A DNA stretch of 34,552 nt from Clostridiales bacterium (GTDB lineage Bacteria; Bacillota; Clostridia; Christensenellales; Borkfalkiaceae). The position numbers were made by a program, and so were the translations under genes. This document shows, one piece after another, positions 1-10,355 of this stretch (positions are counted from its first letter, which is position 1; every line of letters starts with the position of its first letter). The notes beneath the pieces are model-generated. The model was not told the DNA's origin, ran no database searches, and worked only from the letters and a program-made list of their open reading frames with translations. The stretch spans positions 1-34,552 of the forward strand of contig SVHP01000016.1 of NCBI GenBank assembly GCA_015055735.1. The letters are read 5' to 3'.

Positions 1-1086
1 TTTTATTTCATCACCTATTCTCTAGTGCAAATTATACTCTTTTTCTGCATGGATAAAATAAACGTAAAATGGTATATGCTAATAAGCGTTTTTGCATCTG
101 GAATAGTTACAGTAATCATAGCGATAGCGACTTCACTTTGGCAACTTTGGTGGATTTTAGCAATAAACGGTATATTGCAAGCAGGTATTTGGGGTATGTG
201 TACCGGCGTATTAAATAAATATTTGCCTATCAACTTAAAAGCAAAAGCAAACATGATCATGAATATAGGTACTGCTGTTGCTGGTATTATCTCGTACGGC
301 TCTGCATCTTTATTCATATCATTTAAAACTATTGCTTCGCCTTTCGTTTTTTTTGGTTTTTTACTTTCATTTTCTGCCATACTTTTCTTCGTTGCCGTTT
401 CAAAATGTGCAAAACTAAAATCGAACGAAACTATAAATTGTGAGCCAAGCGCAACAGTAAAGCAAGTAACCAATCTTCCTTTTTCATTAAAAACAAACAA
501 GACAAAAAATATATTTTACGTAGTATCGTTTTTGTTTAGTGTGTTAGTACACTTTGTTTTTTATGGAGTGCTTAATTGGATTCCTAACCTATTGCAAGAA
601 AATTTTTCTTTACCAGAAAACGTAGCTATCATAATTTCAGTTTTAGCACCACTTGCAACCATGCTAGGTCCGATAATTGCAATAAATCACTGTGAAAAAC
701 AAGCAAACTTTATTAAAGTAGGGCTTATTTATTCGATTATAGCAACCATATTTTCACTTTTGTTAGTCTTTTTATATAAGGCAAACTTAGTTTTATCCTT
801 AGCAATTTTAATAATATATCTAATTATTATACAAGGAATTGTGACCATTATCTTTAGCGTTATCTCGTACAAATTAAGCGACTACATAAATGCGGGAGCA
901 CATTCAGGATTAATGAACGCCGCAGGTGGAATATCAGCAGGTATTGCCCCACCTATAATCGGCGCTGTTATAGAAAATGCTGGTTGGCAAATTTCTTACG
1001 TGTCAATACTTTTAATGACCTTATTTATTACTATGTCAACAATCTTAATTCTTTTCTTATTAAATAAAAAACGCAACGAAGCATAA
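1..1086 (+). CDS. MFS transporter, 5'-truncated by window edge
   Basis: Frame is open from base 1 (FYFITYSLVQIILFFCMDKI...) to TAA at 1084-1086; many hydrophobic helices and the MFS-like C-terminus 'GLMNAAGGISAGIAPPIIGAVIENAGW'. Confidence 0.85.
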   Translation, partial: FYFITYSLVQIILFFCMDKINVKWYMLISVFASGIVTVIIAIATSLWQLWWILAINGILQAGIWGMCTGVLNKYLPINLKAKANMIMNIGTAVAGIISYGSASLFISFKTIASPFVFFGFLLSFSAILFFVAVSKCAKLKSNETINCEPSATVKQVTNLPFSLKTNKTKNIFYVVSFLFSVLVHFVFYGVLNWIPNLLQENFSLPENVAIIISVLAPLATMLGPIIAINHCEKQANFIKVGLIYSIIATIFSLLLVFLYKANLVLSLAILIIYLIIIQGIVTIIFSVISYKLSDYINAGAHSGLMNAAGGISAGIAPPIIGAVIENAGWQISYVSILLMTLFITMSTILILFLLNKKRNEA

Positions 1087-1104
1087 ACTAAGAAAAAATT
1101 ATAA

Positions 1105-1136
1105 ATCCCCCAAGTTCTTCAAAAAACTTGGGGGAT
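1105..1136. terminator. Bidirectional intrinsic terminator between convergent MFS gene and argF
   Basis: ATCCCCCAAGTT / AACTTGGGGGAT 12-bp perfect stem with 8-nt loop, flanked by A/T tracts. Confidence 0.9.
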
Positions 1137-1151
1137 AATTTTATATCATAT

Positions 1152-2138
1152 TTAATTAAGAGTTGCTAACATTACTGCCTTGATAGTATGCATCCTATTT
1201 TCGGCTTGATCAAACACTATCGATTGCTTGCTTTCAAACACTTCGTCGGTCACTTCCATAGCTGTAATATTAAACTTTTCGTATATATCCTTGCCGATTT
1301 TAGTATTTAGATCGTGGAAAGCAGGGAGGCAGTGCATAAATACACATTGTTCGCCAGCATTATCCATCACCTTTTTATTTACTTGATAAGGCATTAACTG
1401 TTCAATTCTTTCCTTCCAAACGCTATCAGGCTCACCCATTGACACCCAAACGTCGGTATAAATAACGTCAGCGCCTTTTGTTGCAAGCATAGGATCTTCA
1501 ATAAACTCTAATACTGCGCCGGTCTTAGTTGCTATTTCTTGACACTCATCAACTAATTGTTTATTGGGAAAATATTCTTTTGGGGCACACGCCACAAAAT
1601 GCATACCCATTTTAGCGCAACCGACCATTAAAGAATTACCCATATTATATCTTGCATCTCCCATATAAACTAATTTTTTACCTTTTAAAGTTCCAAAATG
1701 CTCTTTTATGGTTAAAAAATCGGCTAAAATTTGCGTTGGGTGAAATTCATTAGTTAAACCGTTCCAAACGGGTACACCTGCGTATTTTGATAAGTCTTCT
1801 ACAATTTCTTGACCAAAACCACGATATTCGATACCGTCAAACATTCTACCCAAAACTCTAGCAGTATCTGCTATACTTTCTTTCTTACCAATTTGAGAGC
1901 CTTGTGGATCAAGGTAAACTGCCGTCATTCCTAAGTCAGAAGCAGCGACTTCAAAACTGCAACGAGTACGAGTACTCGTCTTTTCAAATATTAATGCGAT
2001 ATTTTTACCCTGACAATAAGTGTGCTTTTCACCGTTCTTTTTCTTTGACTTTAGCTCGCTTGCTAAATCTATTAAATATTCAATTTCTTTACTTTCAAAA
2101 TCTAATAATTTTAAAAAACTCTTGCCTTTTAAATTCAT
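1152..2138 (-). CDS. argF: Ornithine carbamoyltransferase
   Basis: Motifs [33 protein letters not shown]; 328 aa; within arg operon. Confidence 0.97.
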   Translation of the reverse strand: MNLKGKSFLKLLDFESKEIEYLIDLASELKSKKKNGEKHTYCQGKNIALIFEKTSTRTRCSFEVAASDLGMTAVYLDPQGSQIGKKESIADTARVLGRMFDGIEYRGFGQEIVEDLSKYAGVPVWNGLTNEFHPTQILADFLTIKEHFGTLKGKKLVYMGDARYNMGNSLMVGCAKMGMHFVACAPKEYFPNKQLVDECQEIATKTGAVLEFIEDPMLATKGADVIYTDVWVSMGEPDSVWKERIEQLMPYQVNKKVMDNAGEQCVFMHCLPAFHDLNTKIGKDIYEKFNITAMEVTDEVFESKQSIVFDQAENRMHTIKAVMLATLN

Positions 2139-2150
2139 AATATCTCCAAT

Positions 2151-3317
2151 TTATTGAGCGCAAACTTGTTTTATAGTTTGAATAGCGAACGCTAAATCTT
2201 CATCATTAATATTTAACGCAGGTAATAATCTAACCTTATCTTTTGCCGTTAAACAAATTACACCCTTTTCTATACATTTATTAACTACGTCTTTTGCGTT
2301 CTTAACAGTCTTTATGCCAACCATAAGTCCCATTCCACTTACGCTTTCTATTCCGGTAGCGCCTGTTAACTCATTAAACACGTATTTACTCTTTTTCTTT
2401 ACGTTTGATAAAAACTCGTTGTCCAAACGTTTAATTACACTTAAAGCACCCGAAGCACAAACGGGATTTCCACCGTAAGTAGAACCGTGGTCGCCAAAAC
2501 CCAATACGTTTTGAGTTTTTTCGTTCATTAGGCACGCACCTATTGGTAAACCGCCGCCTAAACCTTTTGCAGTCGTAATAACGTCAGGATTAACACCGTA
2601 ATTCATATATGCGTAAAGTTCGCCCGTTCTTCCGTTACCCGTTTGAACTTCATCAATCATAAAAATAATATCGTTATCTTTACAAATCTTTTCAATGCCT
2701 TGCACGAACTCTTTATCTAAAGCGATAACTCCGCCTTCGCCTTGCACGCATTCGATTAAAATACCACAAACTTTATTTTCAGCTACAAGTTTTTTAACAC
2801 TTTCAATATCGTTTGCGACAGCATGCACGAAACCGTTTGTCAACGGCTTAAATTTAGCGTGAAATACGTCTTGACCAGTTGCCGCAAGTGTCGTTATATT
2901 GCGTCCATGAAAACTGTTTTTAAGGGTTATTATAACGTTATAATCTTCGCCTTTATTATCAGCAGCGTATTTTCTTGCCACTTTTATAGCACATTCGTTA
3001 GATTCAGCGCCAGAGTTTGTGAAAAAAACTTTTTTCATGCCCGTTCTCACACAAAGTTCTTTTGCTAACTCTGCACAAGGCTTTGTGTAATATAAATTAG
3101 ACGTGTGTTGTACTAAATCTAATTGATTGATAACGGCATTTTTCCATTCGATATCGTTAATACCAAAAGCAGTAACGCCTATACCTGAACCCATGTCAAC
3201 GTATCTTTTTCCATCGGTAGAATATACTACACTACCCTTTCCACTTGCTATTTCAATAGGAAAACGAGCGTAAGTATTCGCCACGAACTGTTTGTCCATT
3301 TCTATTATGCTAGACAT
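2151..3317 (-). CDS. argD: Acetylornithine aminotransferase
   Basis: Class III aminotransferase: FTNSGAESNECAIKVARKYA, DEVQTGNGRTG, TTAKGLGGGLPIGA; operon context. Confidence 0.96.
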   Translation of the reverse strand: MSSIIEMDKQFVANTYARFPIEIASGKGSVVYSTDGKRYVDMGSGIGVTAFGINDIEWKNAVINQLDLVQHTSNLYYTKPCAELAKELCVRTGMKKVFFTNSGAESNECAIKVARKYAADNKGEDYNVIITLKNSFHGRNITTLAATGQDVFHAKFKPLTNGFVHAVANDIESVKKLVAENKVCGILIECVQGEGGVIALDKEFVQGIEKICKDNDIIFMIDEVQTGNGRTGELYAYMNYGVNPDVITTAKGLGGGLPIGACLMNEKTQNVLGFGDHGSTYGGNPVCASGALSVIKRLDNEFLSNVKKKSKYVFNELTGATGIESVSGMGLMVGIKTVKNAKDVVNKCIEKGVICLTAKDKVRLLPALNINDEDLAFAIQTIKQVCAQ

Positions 3318-3318
3318 A

Positions 3319-4182
3319 CTATTTCTCCTTAACCATTGTACCAGCGCCTTCGTCAGTCAAGATTTCCATAAGAATTGAGTGTGGAATTCTTCCGTCCATA
3401 ATAATTACGTTTTTAACACCGTGACCTATTGCGTCTATACAGCACTTAACTTTTGGGATCATACCACCTTGAATAACACCTTGTTCAAATAGCGATTGTG
3501 CTTGCTCTATTGTGATTTCAGGAATTAAGGTAGACGGATCGTCTTTATCTTTTAATATACCTGCAATATCGGTCATCATAATAAGTCTTTCGGCGTTTAG
3601 CGCACCAGCAATCCTTGCCGCCGCCGTGTCGCCGTTAATATTATAAACGTTGCCTTCGTCATCGCAACCAACCGTTGAGATAACAGGAATATAGCCGTTA
3701 TCAAGTAGGTCTTGTACACATTGAATATTGATATTAGTTATTTCGCCAACGTAGCCTAATCTTTGATCTTTCATTTTTGCTTCTATAAGCCTTCCATCCA
3801 TACCTGAAACACCCATAGCTTTTCCACCTTTCATTTCAAGATAGTTGACTAACGACTTATTGATTTTACCTGCTAAAACCATTTGAACGATATCCACGGT
3901 TTCTTTATCGGTAACTCTTAATCCGTCCACAAATTCAGGTTTTTTGCCGAGTTTTGACATCATTTCACTAATTTCAGGGCCACCACCGTGAACAAGAACA
4001 ACTTTTACGCCTATAAGATGTAATAGAACTATATCTTCCATTACTTGTTCTTTTAGCGTTTGATTTATCATAGCGTTTCCGCCGTATTTAATAACTAAAA
4101 CTTTTCCGTTATAATTTTTTATATATGGAAGTGCTTGAGTTAATACTTCTGCTCTTTGCGCATTAGAAAAATGTTTATCCAT
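3319..4182 (-). CDS. argB: Acetylglutamate kinase
   Basis: VIKYGGNAM, LVHGGGPEI, NINGDTAAARIAGAL, GGMIPKVKCCIDAI. Confidence 0.97.
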   Translation of the reverse strand: MDKHFSNAQRAEVLTQALPYIKNYNGKVLVIKYGGNAMINQTLKEQVMEDIVLLHLIGVKVVLVHGGGPEISEMMSKLGKKPEFVDGLRVTDKETVDIVQMVLAGKINKSLVNYLEMKGGKAMGVSGMDGRLIEAKMKDQRLGYVGEITNINIQCVQDLLDNGYIPVISTVGCDDEGNVYNINGDTAAARIAGALNAERLIMMTDIAGILKDKDDPSTLIPEITIEQAQSLFEQGVIQGGMIPKVKCCIDAIGHGVKNVIIMDGRIPHSILMEILTDEGAGTMVKEK

Positions 4183-4197
4183 TATTTCTTCTCCTTA

Positions 4198-5412
4198 TTA
4201 GGTACGATAATCTCCGTTTATTTTTACGTAATCGTAAGTCAAATCACAACCCCATGCCTTTGACGAAAACTCGCCGTCGTTTAGATTAACTGCTATAACT
4301 ATTTCTTTTTCTAACAAAATTTCTTTTGCCTTATCTTCAGAAAAATCAACGCCACTACCATTTTTACAAACGTCAATTTCGCCTTTATTAGATTTGAAAG
4401 ACACGTCAATCTTATTGACGTCAACTTGAGCACCACTGTATCCGATTGCACAAAGCACTCTTCCCCAGTTAGCATCAGCGCCAAACATTGCTGCTTTAGT
4501 TAAGCTTGAACAAATTACGCTCTTTGCAACGGTTTTTGCTATATCTAACGTTTTTGCGCCGTCAACCGAACATTCTAGAAGCTTAGTTGCTCCTTCGCCG
4601 TCGCCTGCAATCATCTTACACAAAGCAACGTTAATCGTGTTTAACGCTTTCATGAAAGCGTTAAAATCTTCGCCTTCGCTAGTTATAGTAGCGTTTCCTG
4701 CTTGTCCGTTAGCAAGTACTGTCACCATATCGTTAGTTGAGGTATCTCCGTCAATACTAATCATGTTAAAGGTAGATTGAATATCGCCTTTTAACGCCTT
4801 ATTTAACATCTCTTTGCTAATGCTAACGTCGGTAGTAATAAATACTAACATGGTTGCCATATTTGGATGAATCATGCCACTACCTTTTGCAATACCACCC
4901 ATCTTACAAGTCTTTCCACCTATCGTAAATTCAACTGCAACTTCTTTTTGAGCAACGTCAGTTGTCATGATCGCTTCAGCTGCAAGAGAACCATTTTCGT
5001 TTGATAAACCTTTAGATAGTTCGTCTATACCGTTTGCAATAGGTTCGATATTTAGTGGTTGACCTATTACACCAGTTGATGCAACTACGACGTCACTAGC
5101 GTTTATAGATAATGCGCTTGCAACTAAATCGCTCATCTTTTGAGCAATTTCTATACCGTTTGCGTTGCAAGTGTTGGCATTTCCACTATTACAAATTACT
5201 GCTTGAGCAATTCCGTTTTCTAAGTGTGACTTAGTCACAATCAATGGCGCACCTTTAACTAAGTTGGTAGTATAAACCGCCGCCGCAGTCGCTGGTACCG
5301 TACTATATATAAGCGCTAAATCACGTTTTGTACGATTTTTTCTAATTCCACAATGCACTCCGTTTGCTAAAAATCCTTGAGCGGCACATACGCCACCTTT
5401 AATAAACTTCAT
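4198..5412 (-). CDS. argJ: Bifunctional glutamate N-acetyltransferase / ornithine acetyltransferase
   Basis: Contains KGSGMIHPNMATMLVFITTD, with the conserved A|T self-cleavage site of the ArgJ family. Confidence 0.97.
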   Translation of the reverse strand: MKFIKGGVCAAQGFLANGVHCGIRKNRTKRDLALIYSTVPATAAAVYTTNLVKGAPLIVTKSHLENGIAQAVICNSGNANTCNANGIEIAQKMSDLVASALSINASDVVVASTGVIGQPLNIEPIANGIDELSKGLSNENGSLAAEAIMTTDVAQKEVAVEFTIGGKTCKMGGIAKGSGMIHPNMATMLVFITTDVSISKEMLNKALKGDIQSTFNMISIDGDTSTNDMVTVLANGQAGNATITSEGEDFNAFMKALNTINVALCKMIAGDGEGATKLLECSVDGAKTLDIAKTVAKSVICSSLTKAAMFGADANWGRVLCAIGYSGAQVDVNKIDVSFKSNKGEIDVCKNGSGVDFSEDKAKEILLEKEIVIAVNLNDGEFSSKAWGCDLTYDYVKINGDYRT

Positions 5413-5422
5413 TTTTCTTCTC

Positions 5423-6346
5423 CTATAACACTAGTCCTGTTTTTTCGTCTACACCTAAAAGTATATTCATGTTTTGAATTGCTGCACCAGATGCGCCTTT
5501 TCCTAAATTGTCAAATCGACTAACTAAAAGTATTCTATCTTCATTACCAAAAACTGAGATTTCCATAGAGTCTTTGCCCTTCATTGAGTTAGCCGATAGA
5601 AAACCGTTTTCATCGTTTGCATCGACGTATTTTACTACGTCAGTTTTATATAAATCTTGATATATTTGTTTTATTTGGTCTAAATTACATTTAACGTCCT
5701 TTTTAAATAGTGGCACGGTAACTTCCATACCGCAATCGTAATTAGAAACTATTGGACAAAATATTGGTAAATCTTTTAATTTACAATACTTTTGCATTTC
5801 AGGTAAATGTTTATGCGATTGCGTAAGCCCGTATTGTCTAGGCGCTTGATATAAAGCAGGAATACTGTCACTTTCATATTCAACAATCATCTTCTTACCA
5901 CCACCCGAATATCCAGTAATTGAAAAACAAGTTAAATTTATATCTTTTTCAATTACACCTGCATTTATTAAGGGATTAACAAGAGCGATAAAACCACTTG
6001 CGTGACAACCTGGGTTTGCAATTTTATTAGAAGTTGCAATCTTTTCCCTATTTCCGTCTAATTCAGCAAAGCCGTACTGCCAAATAGGATTTGTTCTATG
6101 CGCTGTTGAAGTATCGATAATTTTTACGTTTTTATTTTCAACTAAAGAAACCGATTCAATTGCCGCGCTATCAGGCAAACATAAAAATACTACGTCAGCG
6201 CTATTTATTGCGTCCTTTCTAGCATTTACGTCCTTCCTTAATTGTTCGGATAAAGTAATTAGGTTTATGTCCCTTCTTTCTTTTAATCTATCGAAAATTT
6301 TTAAGCCGGTAGTCCCTGCGCTTCCATCAATAAATACCTTAAACAT
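5423..6346 (-). CDS. argC: N-acetyl-gamma-glutamyl-phosphate reductase
   Basis: FIDGSAGTTGLKI, ANPGCHASGF, short ArgC type; start refined to ATG overlapping the argH stop (ATGTTTAA). Confidence 0.95.
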   Translation of the reverse strand: MFKVFIDGSAGTTGLKIFDRLKERRDINLITLSEQLRKDVNARKDAINSADVVFLCLPDSAAIESVSLVENKNVKIIDTSTAHRTNPIWQYGFAELDGNREKIATSNKIANPGCHASGFIALVNPLINAGVIEKDINLTCFSITGYSGGGKKMIVEYESDSIPALYQAPRQYGLTQSHKHLPEMQKYCKLKDLPIFCPIVSNYDCGMEVTVPLFKKDVKCNLDQIKQIYQDLYKTDVVKYVDANDENGFLSANSMKGKDSMEISVFGNEDRILLVSRFDNLGKGASGAAIQNMNILLGVDEKTGLVL

Positions 6347-7718
6347 TTGCAAGTTTTTCCTTTACGAAATCTATTTGTTTTTGAACGGATTCTGGCGACG
6401 TTCCACCTTTTGAAATACGCTTTTCAACACAAGTCTTTAGGTTTATTTCGTCGAACAAATCATTATCAAAAATTTGGTCGTATTTTTTATATTCGTCAAG
6501 CGTCATTGTTTCCAACACTTTGTTGTTCTTTATACAGTCGCTAACAATCGTTCCAACAATTTTATACGCTGACCTAAAAGGCATGCCCTTTTTAACCATA
6601 TAATCGGCAAGGTCGGTCGCATTGATAAAACCTTTTTGCGCAGCAACGAGCATGTTTTCGGTTAATACGTTCATTCCTTTTATCATCGGTGCAAAAACGT
6701 CTAAACACATCTTTATTGTATCGTAACTATCAAACACGCTTTCTTTATCTTCTTGCATATCTTTGTTATACGCAAGTGGTAAACCTTTAAGCATTGTTAA
6801 TATTCCTATAAGATTTCCGTAAACTCTACCCGTTTTGCCACGAACGAGTTCTGCCATATCCGAATTTTTCTTTTGTGGCATAATTGAAGACCCAGTCGTA
6901 AATGCATCGGATAACTCAACGAATTTAAATTCCCAACTTGTCCAAAGAATAATTTCTTCCGAAAATCTAGATAGGTGCATCATTAACATTGAAGCGTCGC
7001 TGTTAAATTCTACGCAAAAATCCCTATCTGATACGCCGTCAATACTATTTAAGCCAACGTTAGTAAAGCCTAAAAGTTTTGCTTCCATATCCCTATCGGT
7101 ATTATAAGTAGTTCCAGCTAATGCACAACTACCTATTGGACAAATGTCAATACGCTTTTTTAAGTCGTTAAATCTATCTATATCACGAAGAAACATCATG
7201 GCGTAAGTCATAAGATGATGCCCGAAAGTTATAGGTTGAGCACGTTGCAAGTGAGTGTATCCTGGCATTATAGAACTTTTATGCTCATAGGCCTTGTCTG
7301 CAATTTCAACTATTAAAAGTTTGATTTTGTCGATTATTTCATCAGTACAATCACGCAAATACATTCTTGTATCTAAAGCGACTTGGTCGTTTCTACTTCT
7401 TGCAGTATGAAGGCGTTTTCCAACTTCACCTACCCTTTCGGTTAAAACTTGCTCGATAAACATATGAATATCTTCTGCCGAATAATCTATTTGTAAATCT
7501 CCGTTTTCAATATCTTTTAAGATTTTATCTAAGCCGTCAATCAATATATCAGCATCTTGCGTGCTTATTATATTCTTTGCACCAAGCATACTAGCGTGCG
7601 CCATACTGCCCAAAATATCTTGCTTATACATTCTACTGTCAAACTTGATAGACGAATTAAAATCATCAGCAATCTTATCTGTTATTCCGTCGGTACGACC
7701 CGTCCACATTTTTGCCAT
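6339..7718 (-). CDS. argH: Argininosuccinate lyase
   Basis: HTARSRNDQVALDTRMYLRD, GYTHLQRAQPITFGHH, GSSIMPQKKNSD. Confidence 0.98.
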   Translation of the reverse strand: MAKMWTGRTDGITDKIADDFNSSIKFDSRMYKQDILGSMAHASMLGAKNIISTQDADILIDGLDKILKDIENGDLQIDYSAEDIHMFIEQVLTERVGEVGKRLHTARSRNDQVALDTRMYLRDCTDEIIDKIKLLIVEIADKAYEHKSSIMPGYTHLQRAQPITFGHHLMTYAMMFLRDIDRFNDLKKRIDICPIGSCALAGTTYNTDRDMEAKLLGFTNVGLNSIDGVSDRDFCVEFNSDASMLMMHLSRFSEEIILWTSWEFKFVELSDAFTTGSSIMPQKKNSDMAELVRGKTGRVYGNLIGILTMLKGLPLAYNKDMQEDKESVFDSYDTIKMCLDVFAPMIKGMNVLTENMLVAAQKGFINATDLADYMVKKGMPFRSAYKIVGTIVSDCIKNNKVLETMTLDEYKKYDQIFDNDLFDEINLKTCVEKRISKGGTSPESVQKQIDFVKEKLANV

Positions 7719-7765
7719 TTTTCTTCTCCGTTTATAGACTTTTTTATAGTCTTTTTAATGAAAGT

Positions 7766-7789
7766 GTCCTGCACTGAAGAGTGCAGGAC
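7766..7789 (-). other. Intercistronic hairpin between argG and argH
   Basis: GTCCTGCACT-gaag-AGTGCAGGAC, 10-bp perfect stem; no T-tract after it on the minus strand. Confidence 0.75.
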
Positions 7790-7803
7790 TTTGGTACGAA
7801 ACC

Positions 7804-9024
7804 TTATTTCTTACCTTGTTCAGCCATAGCGGCAACTTTAATTGGTAAACCGAATAGATTTATAAAACCTTCAGCATCTTTTTGATTGTAATCGCTTTCG
7901 CCAAAAGTAGCGATTTCTTCGCTATATAGCGAATCGTCACTCCAAACGCCTGCGTTAATCATATTGCCTTTATAGAGTTTTAAGCGAACCTTACCGTTAA
8001 CCTTTTCTTGAGTTTTATCAACGAAAGCGGCAAGCGCTTCTCTTAATGGTGTAAACCATTGTCCGTTATACACGAGTTCTCCGTAAGTAATTGCTAACTT
8101 TTGTTTTTCGTGCATTGTATATTTATCCAAACATAACGTTTCTAAAACGCTATGCGCTTTGTAAAGGATTGCTCCACCAGGCGTTTCATAAACGCCACGA
8201 CATTTCATACCAACTAATCTGTTTTCAACGATATCTAGAATACCTATACCGTTTGCACCACCTAATTCGTTTAACTTTAGAATAATGTTCTTAGCGCTCA
8301 TTTTCTTTCCGTCAAGAGCAACAGGTGCACCTTTTTCAAATTCTATTTCTACGTAGGTTGGCTTATCAGGTGCATCGATTGGAGAAATACCCATTTCTAA
8401 GAAACCTTTCTTTTCGTACGTTGGTTCGTTGCCCGTATCTTCTAGGTCTAAACCTTCGTGTGATAAGTGCCATAAGTTCTTATCTTTTGAATAGTTTGTT
8501 TCCCTATTTATTTTTAGTGGAACGTTATGCGCTTCAGCATAATCGATTTCTTCTTCACGAGATTTGATATCCCATTCACGCCATGGAGCGATGATAGGCA
8601 TATCAGGTACGAAGTGCTTAAACGTTAATTCAAAACGAACTTGGTCGTTTCCCTTACCCGTACAGCCGTGAGCAATAGCGTCAGCGCCTTCCTTTATTGC
8701 AATTTCAGCAAGAGCTTTTGCTATACAAGGACGAGCGTGTGACGTACCTAATAAATATTCTTCATAAATTGCGCCTGCTTTTACACATGGAACAATATAG
8801 TTATCAACGTAATCTTCGGTTAAGTCTAAAACGTAACATTTTGACGCACCCGTTTTAATTGCCTTTTCTTCTAAGCCTTCAAGTTCGTCTGCTTGACCAA
8901 CGTTTGCGGCAACTGCTATAACTTCACAGTTATTGTAATTTTCCTTTAGCCATGGAATGATAATTGACGTATCAAGACCACCTGAGTATGCTAAAACTAC
9001 CTTTTTAATATCTTCTTTTTTCAT
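7804..9024 (-). CDS. argG: Argininosuccinate synthase
   Basis: [35 protein letters not shown]; start refined to MKKEDIKK preceded by GGAGGCGTT. Confidence 0.98.
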   Translation of the reverse strand: MKKEDIKKVVLAYSGGLDTSIIIPWLKENYNNCEVIAVAANVGQADELEGLEEKAIKTGASKCYVLDLTEDYVDNYIVPCVKAGAIYEEYLLGTSHARPCIAKALAEIAIKEGADAIAHGCTGKGNDQVRFELTFKHFVPDMPIIAPWREWDIKSREEEIDYAEAHNVPLKINRETNYSKDKNLWHLSHEGLDLEDTGNEPTYEKKGFLEMGISPIDAPDKPTYVEIEFEKGAPVALDGKKMSAKNIILKLNELGGANGIGILDIVENRLVGMKCRGVYETPGGAILYKAHSVLETLCLDKYTMHEKQKLAITYGELVYNGQWFTPLREALAAFVDKTQEKVNGKVRLKLYKGNMINAGVWSDDSLYSEEIATFGESDYNQKDAEGFINLFGLPIKVAAMAEQGKK

Positions 9025-9068
9025 AACGCCTCCATAATGCTTTTCGTTCATTTATTTTTTACAGCATT

Positions 9069-9097
9069 ATTATATACACTTATAAATTTATTGTCAA
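9069..9097 (-). promoter_or_regulatory. Consensus sigma-A promoter of the arg operon
   Basis: Minus strand TTGACA (9097-9092), 17 nt, TATAAT (9074-9069). Confidence 0.85.
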
Positions 9098-9116
9098 CGA
9101 TTTTTCATTGTTTTTA

Positions 9117-9220
9117 TGAATATTTTTCAAAAATATTTACATAATTTTCAAATTATTACATATTTTATTCATAATTTAGTGAATATTTTAATTTTTTATT
9201 CATTTCGAATAATTGAATAA
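9117..9220 (-). promoter_or_regulatory. Candidate ArgR/AhrC operator cluster
   Basis: TGAATATTTTTCA (9117-9129), TTATTCA (9165-9171), TGAATA (9180-9185), TTATTCA (9196-9202), TTGAATAA (9213-9220) in front of the arg promoter. Confidence 0.55.
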
Positions 9221-9246
9221 TGAAATTTTAATCAAAACATACAAAA

Positions 9247-9276
9247 GTGCGGGGTGAAAAAATTCCCTTCCCGCAC
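9247..9276 (-). terminator. Intrinsic terminator of the aldolase operon
   Basis: GTGCGGG...CCCGCAC, followed on the minus strand by TTTTGT. Confidence 0.75.
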
Positions 9277-9309
9277 GATTATATTTTCAGCCAAACAAAA
9301 AATCAAAAA

Positions 9310-10338
9310 CTATTTTACTGAACGACGATATTTTTCAGCTTCCCAGTTATTGATGAAATAAACTTCTTTTTCGTTCATAGTAGAAACTGTTAGACCTGCT
9401 TTTTTAACTGTTGTTACTACGAAAAGATATGCAGCGAGAGTTTCTTCTAGTGTAGTTGCTTGCTTAATATCTGTATTGTAGTAAACGCTTGATTTTTCTA
9501 CTACCATAGTATTAGGTGAGAAACCTAAAATATTGTTTAAGTAAACAAGTTGGTCTGGATATAAAGGAGTTTCATCTAAAACTGCTTTATTTAATGGATT
9601 ATCCTTAACGAAATCGTTTACAATCTTAGTTTCCGACTTAAATCCAGTTTCGGTAGGAACTAAACTAACCGTTCTAAAGTCGTCAGCTAAACCAAAGTAA
9701 TTTCTAATAGTTTCGTTAACGTCAGTATTCACTGCTTTAACCCTATCGATAAAGTCGCCTGTAACAACAAGGCCGTGGTTTTTCATGAAAATAACTTCTG
9801 GGTATTTTCCTGATTTTGCAACGTATTCGTCGATCTTGTTCTTCATAGCGAGAGTTAATTCAAAACCAGGATTGATATATGGTAAGAAAATAAAACCAAA
9901 ATCCTTATCTTTGAATAACTTTTCAGCAAGCGCTTCACCTTCTTGGCTACAAGTTAAAAGGTTAGCGTAAACTGAGTGGGTATGAATTACGTACTTTTTA
10001 AGTATTGCATGGAAACCAACTTCTACACTTGGGCGAAGAGTTTGCATTCCAGTAATTGCAATAACTGAATTTTTGCTTACTTCAGCGCTTTCTTTCTCAT
10101 AGTCTTTTTCAACCGAAAGATCAACGCTATTGTAATAATCATAAATCTTATTTTTATCTACGGCAACAAAAGCTGTATTTTCGTTTATGTCAACGAGTCT
10201 ATAACCAGAAGCTTTGATTAACATAGCGCCGTTATCGAAATTTTTAACCGAAGTGTTGCCGCCGCCACCTTGAGTATAGTCTGCACGGCTACCTGCGTAT
10301 TGTGATATATCTATCAAATCTTTAATTGTGTTTTTCAT
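9310..10338 (-). CDS. Class II aldolase/adducin family protein (rhamnulose/fuculose-phosphate aldolase-like)
   Basis: GGGGNTSVK, RPSVEVGFH, VIHTHSVYANLL, MKNHGLVVTGD (acid/base Glu and three zinc His present). Confidence 0.8.
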   Translation of the reverse strand: MKNTIKDLIDISQYAGSRADYTQGGGGNTSVKNFDNGAMLIKASGYRLVDINENTAFVAVDKNKIYDYYNSVDLSVEKDYEKESAEVSKNSVIAITGMQTLRPSVEVGFHAILKKYVIHTHSVYANLLTCSQEGEALAEKLFKDKDFGFIFLPYINPGFELTLAMKNKIDEYVAKSGKYPEVIFMKNHGLVVTGDFIDRVKAVNTDVNETIRNYFGLADDFRTVSLVPTETGFKSETKIVNDFVKDNPLNKAVLDETPLYPDQLVYLNNILGFSPNTMVVEKSSVYYNTDIKQATTLEETLAAYLFVVTTVKKAGLTVSTMNEKEVYFINNWEAEKYRRSVK

Positions 10339-10355
10339 TATTTTCTCCTTAACTG

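Noticed and set aside
15-500. 161-aa minus-strand ORF
   Set aside because: Antisense to the clearly coding MFS gene; composition is shadow-like.
1904-9970. Plus-strand ORFs of 60-93 aa inside arg and aldolase genes (1904, 2823, 6347, 6835, 7557, 8091, 8325, 9785)
   Set aside because: All overlap strongly supported minus-strand CDSs and have no recognisable domain or SD.
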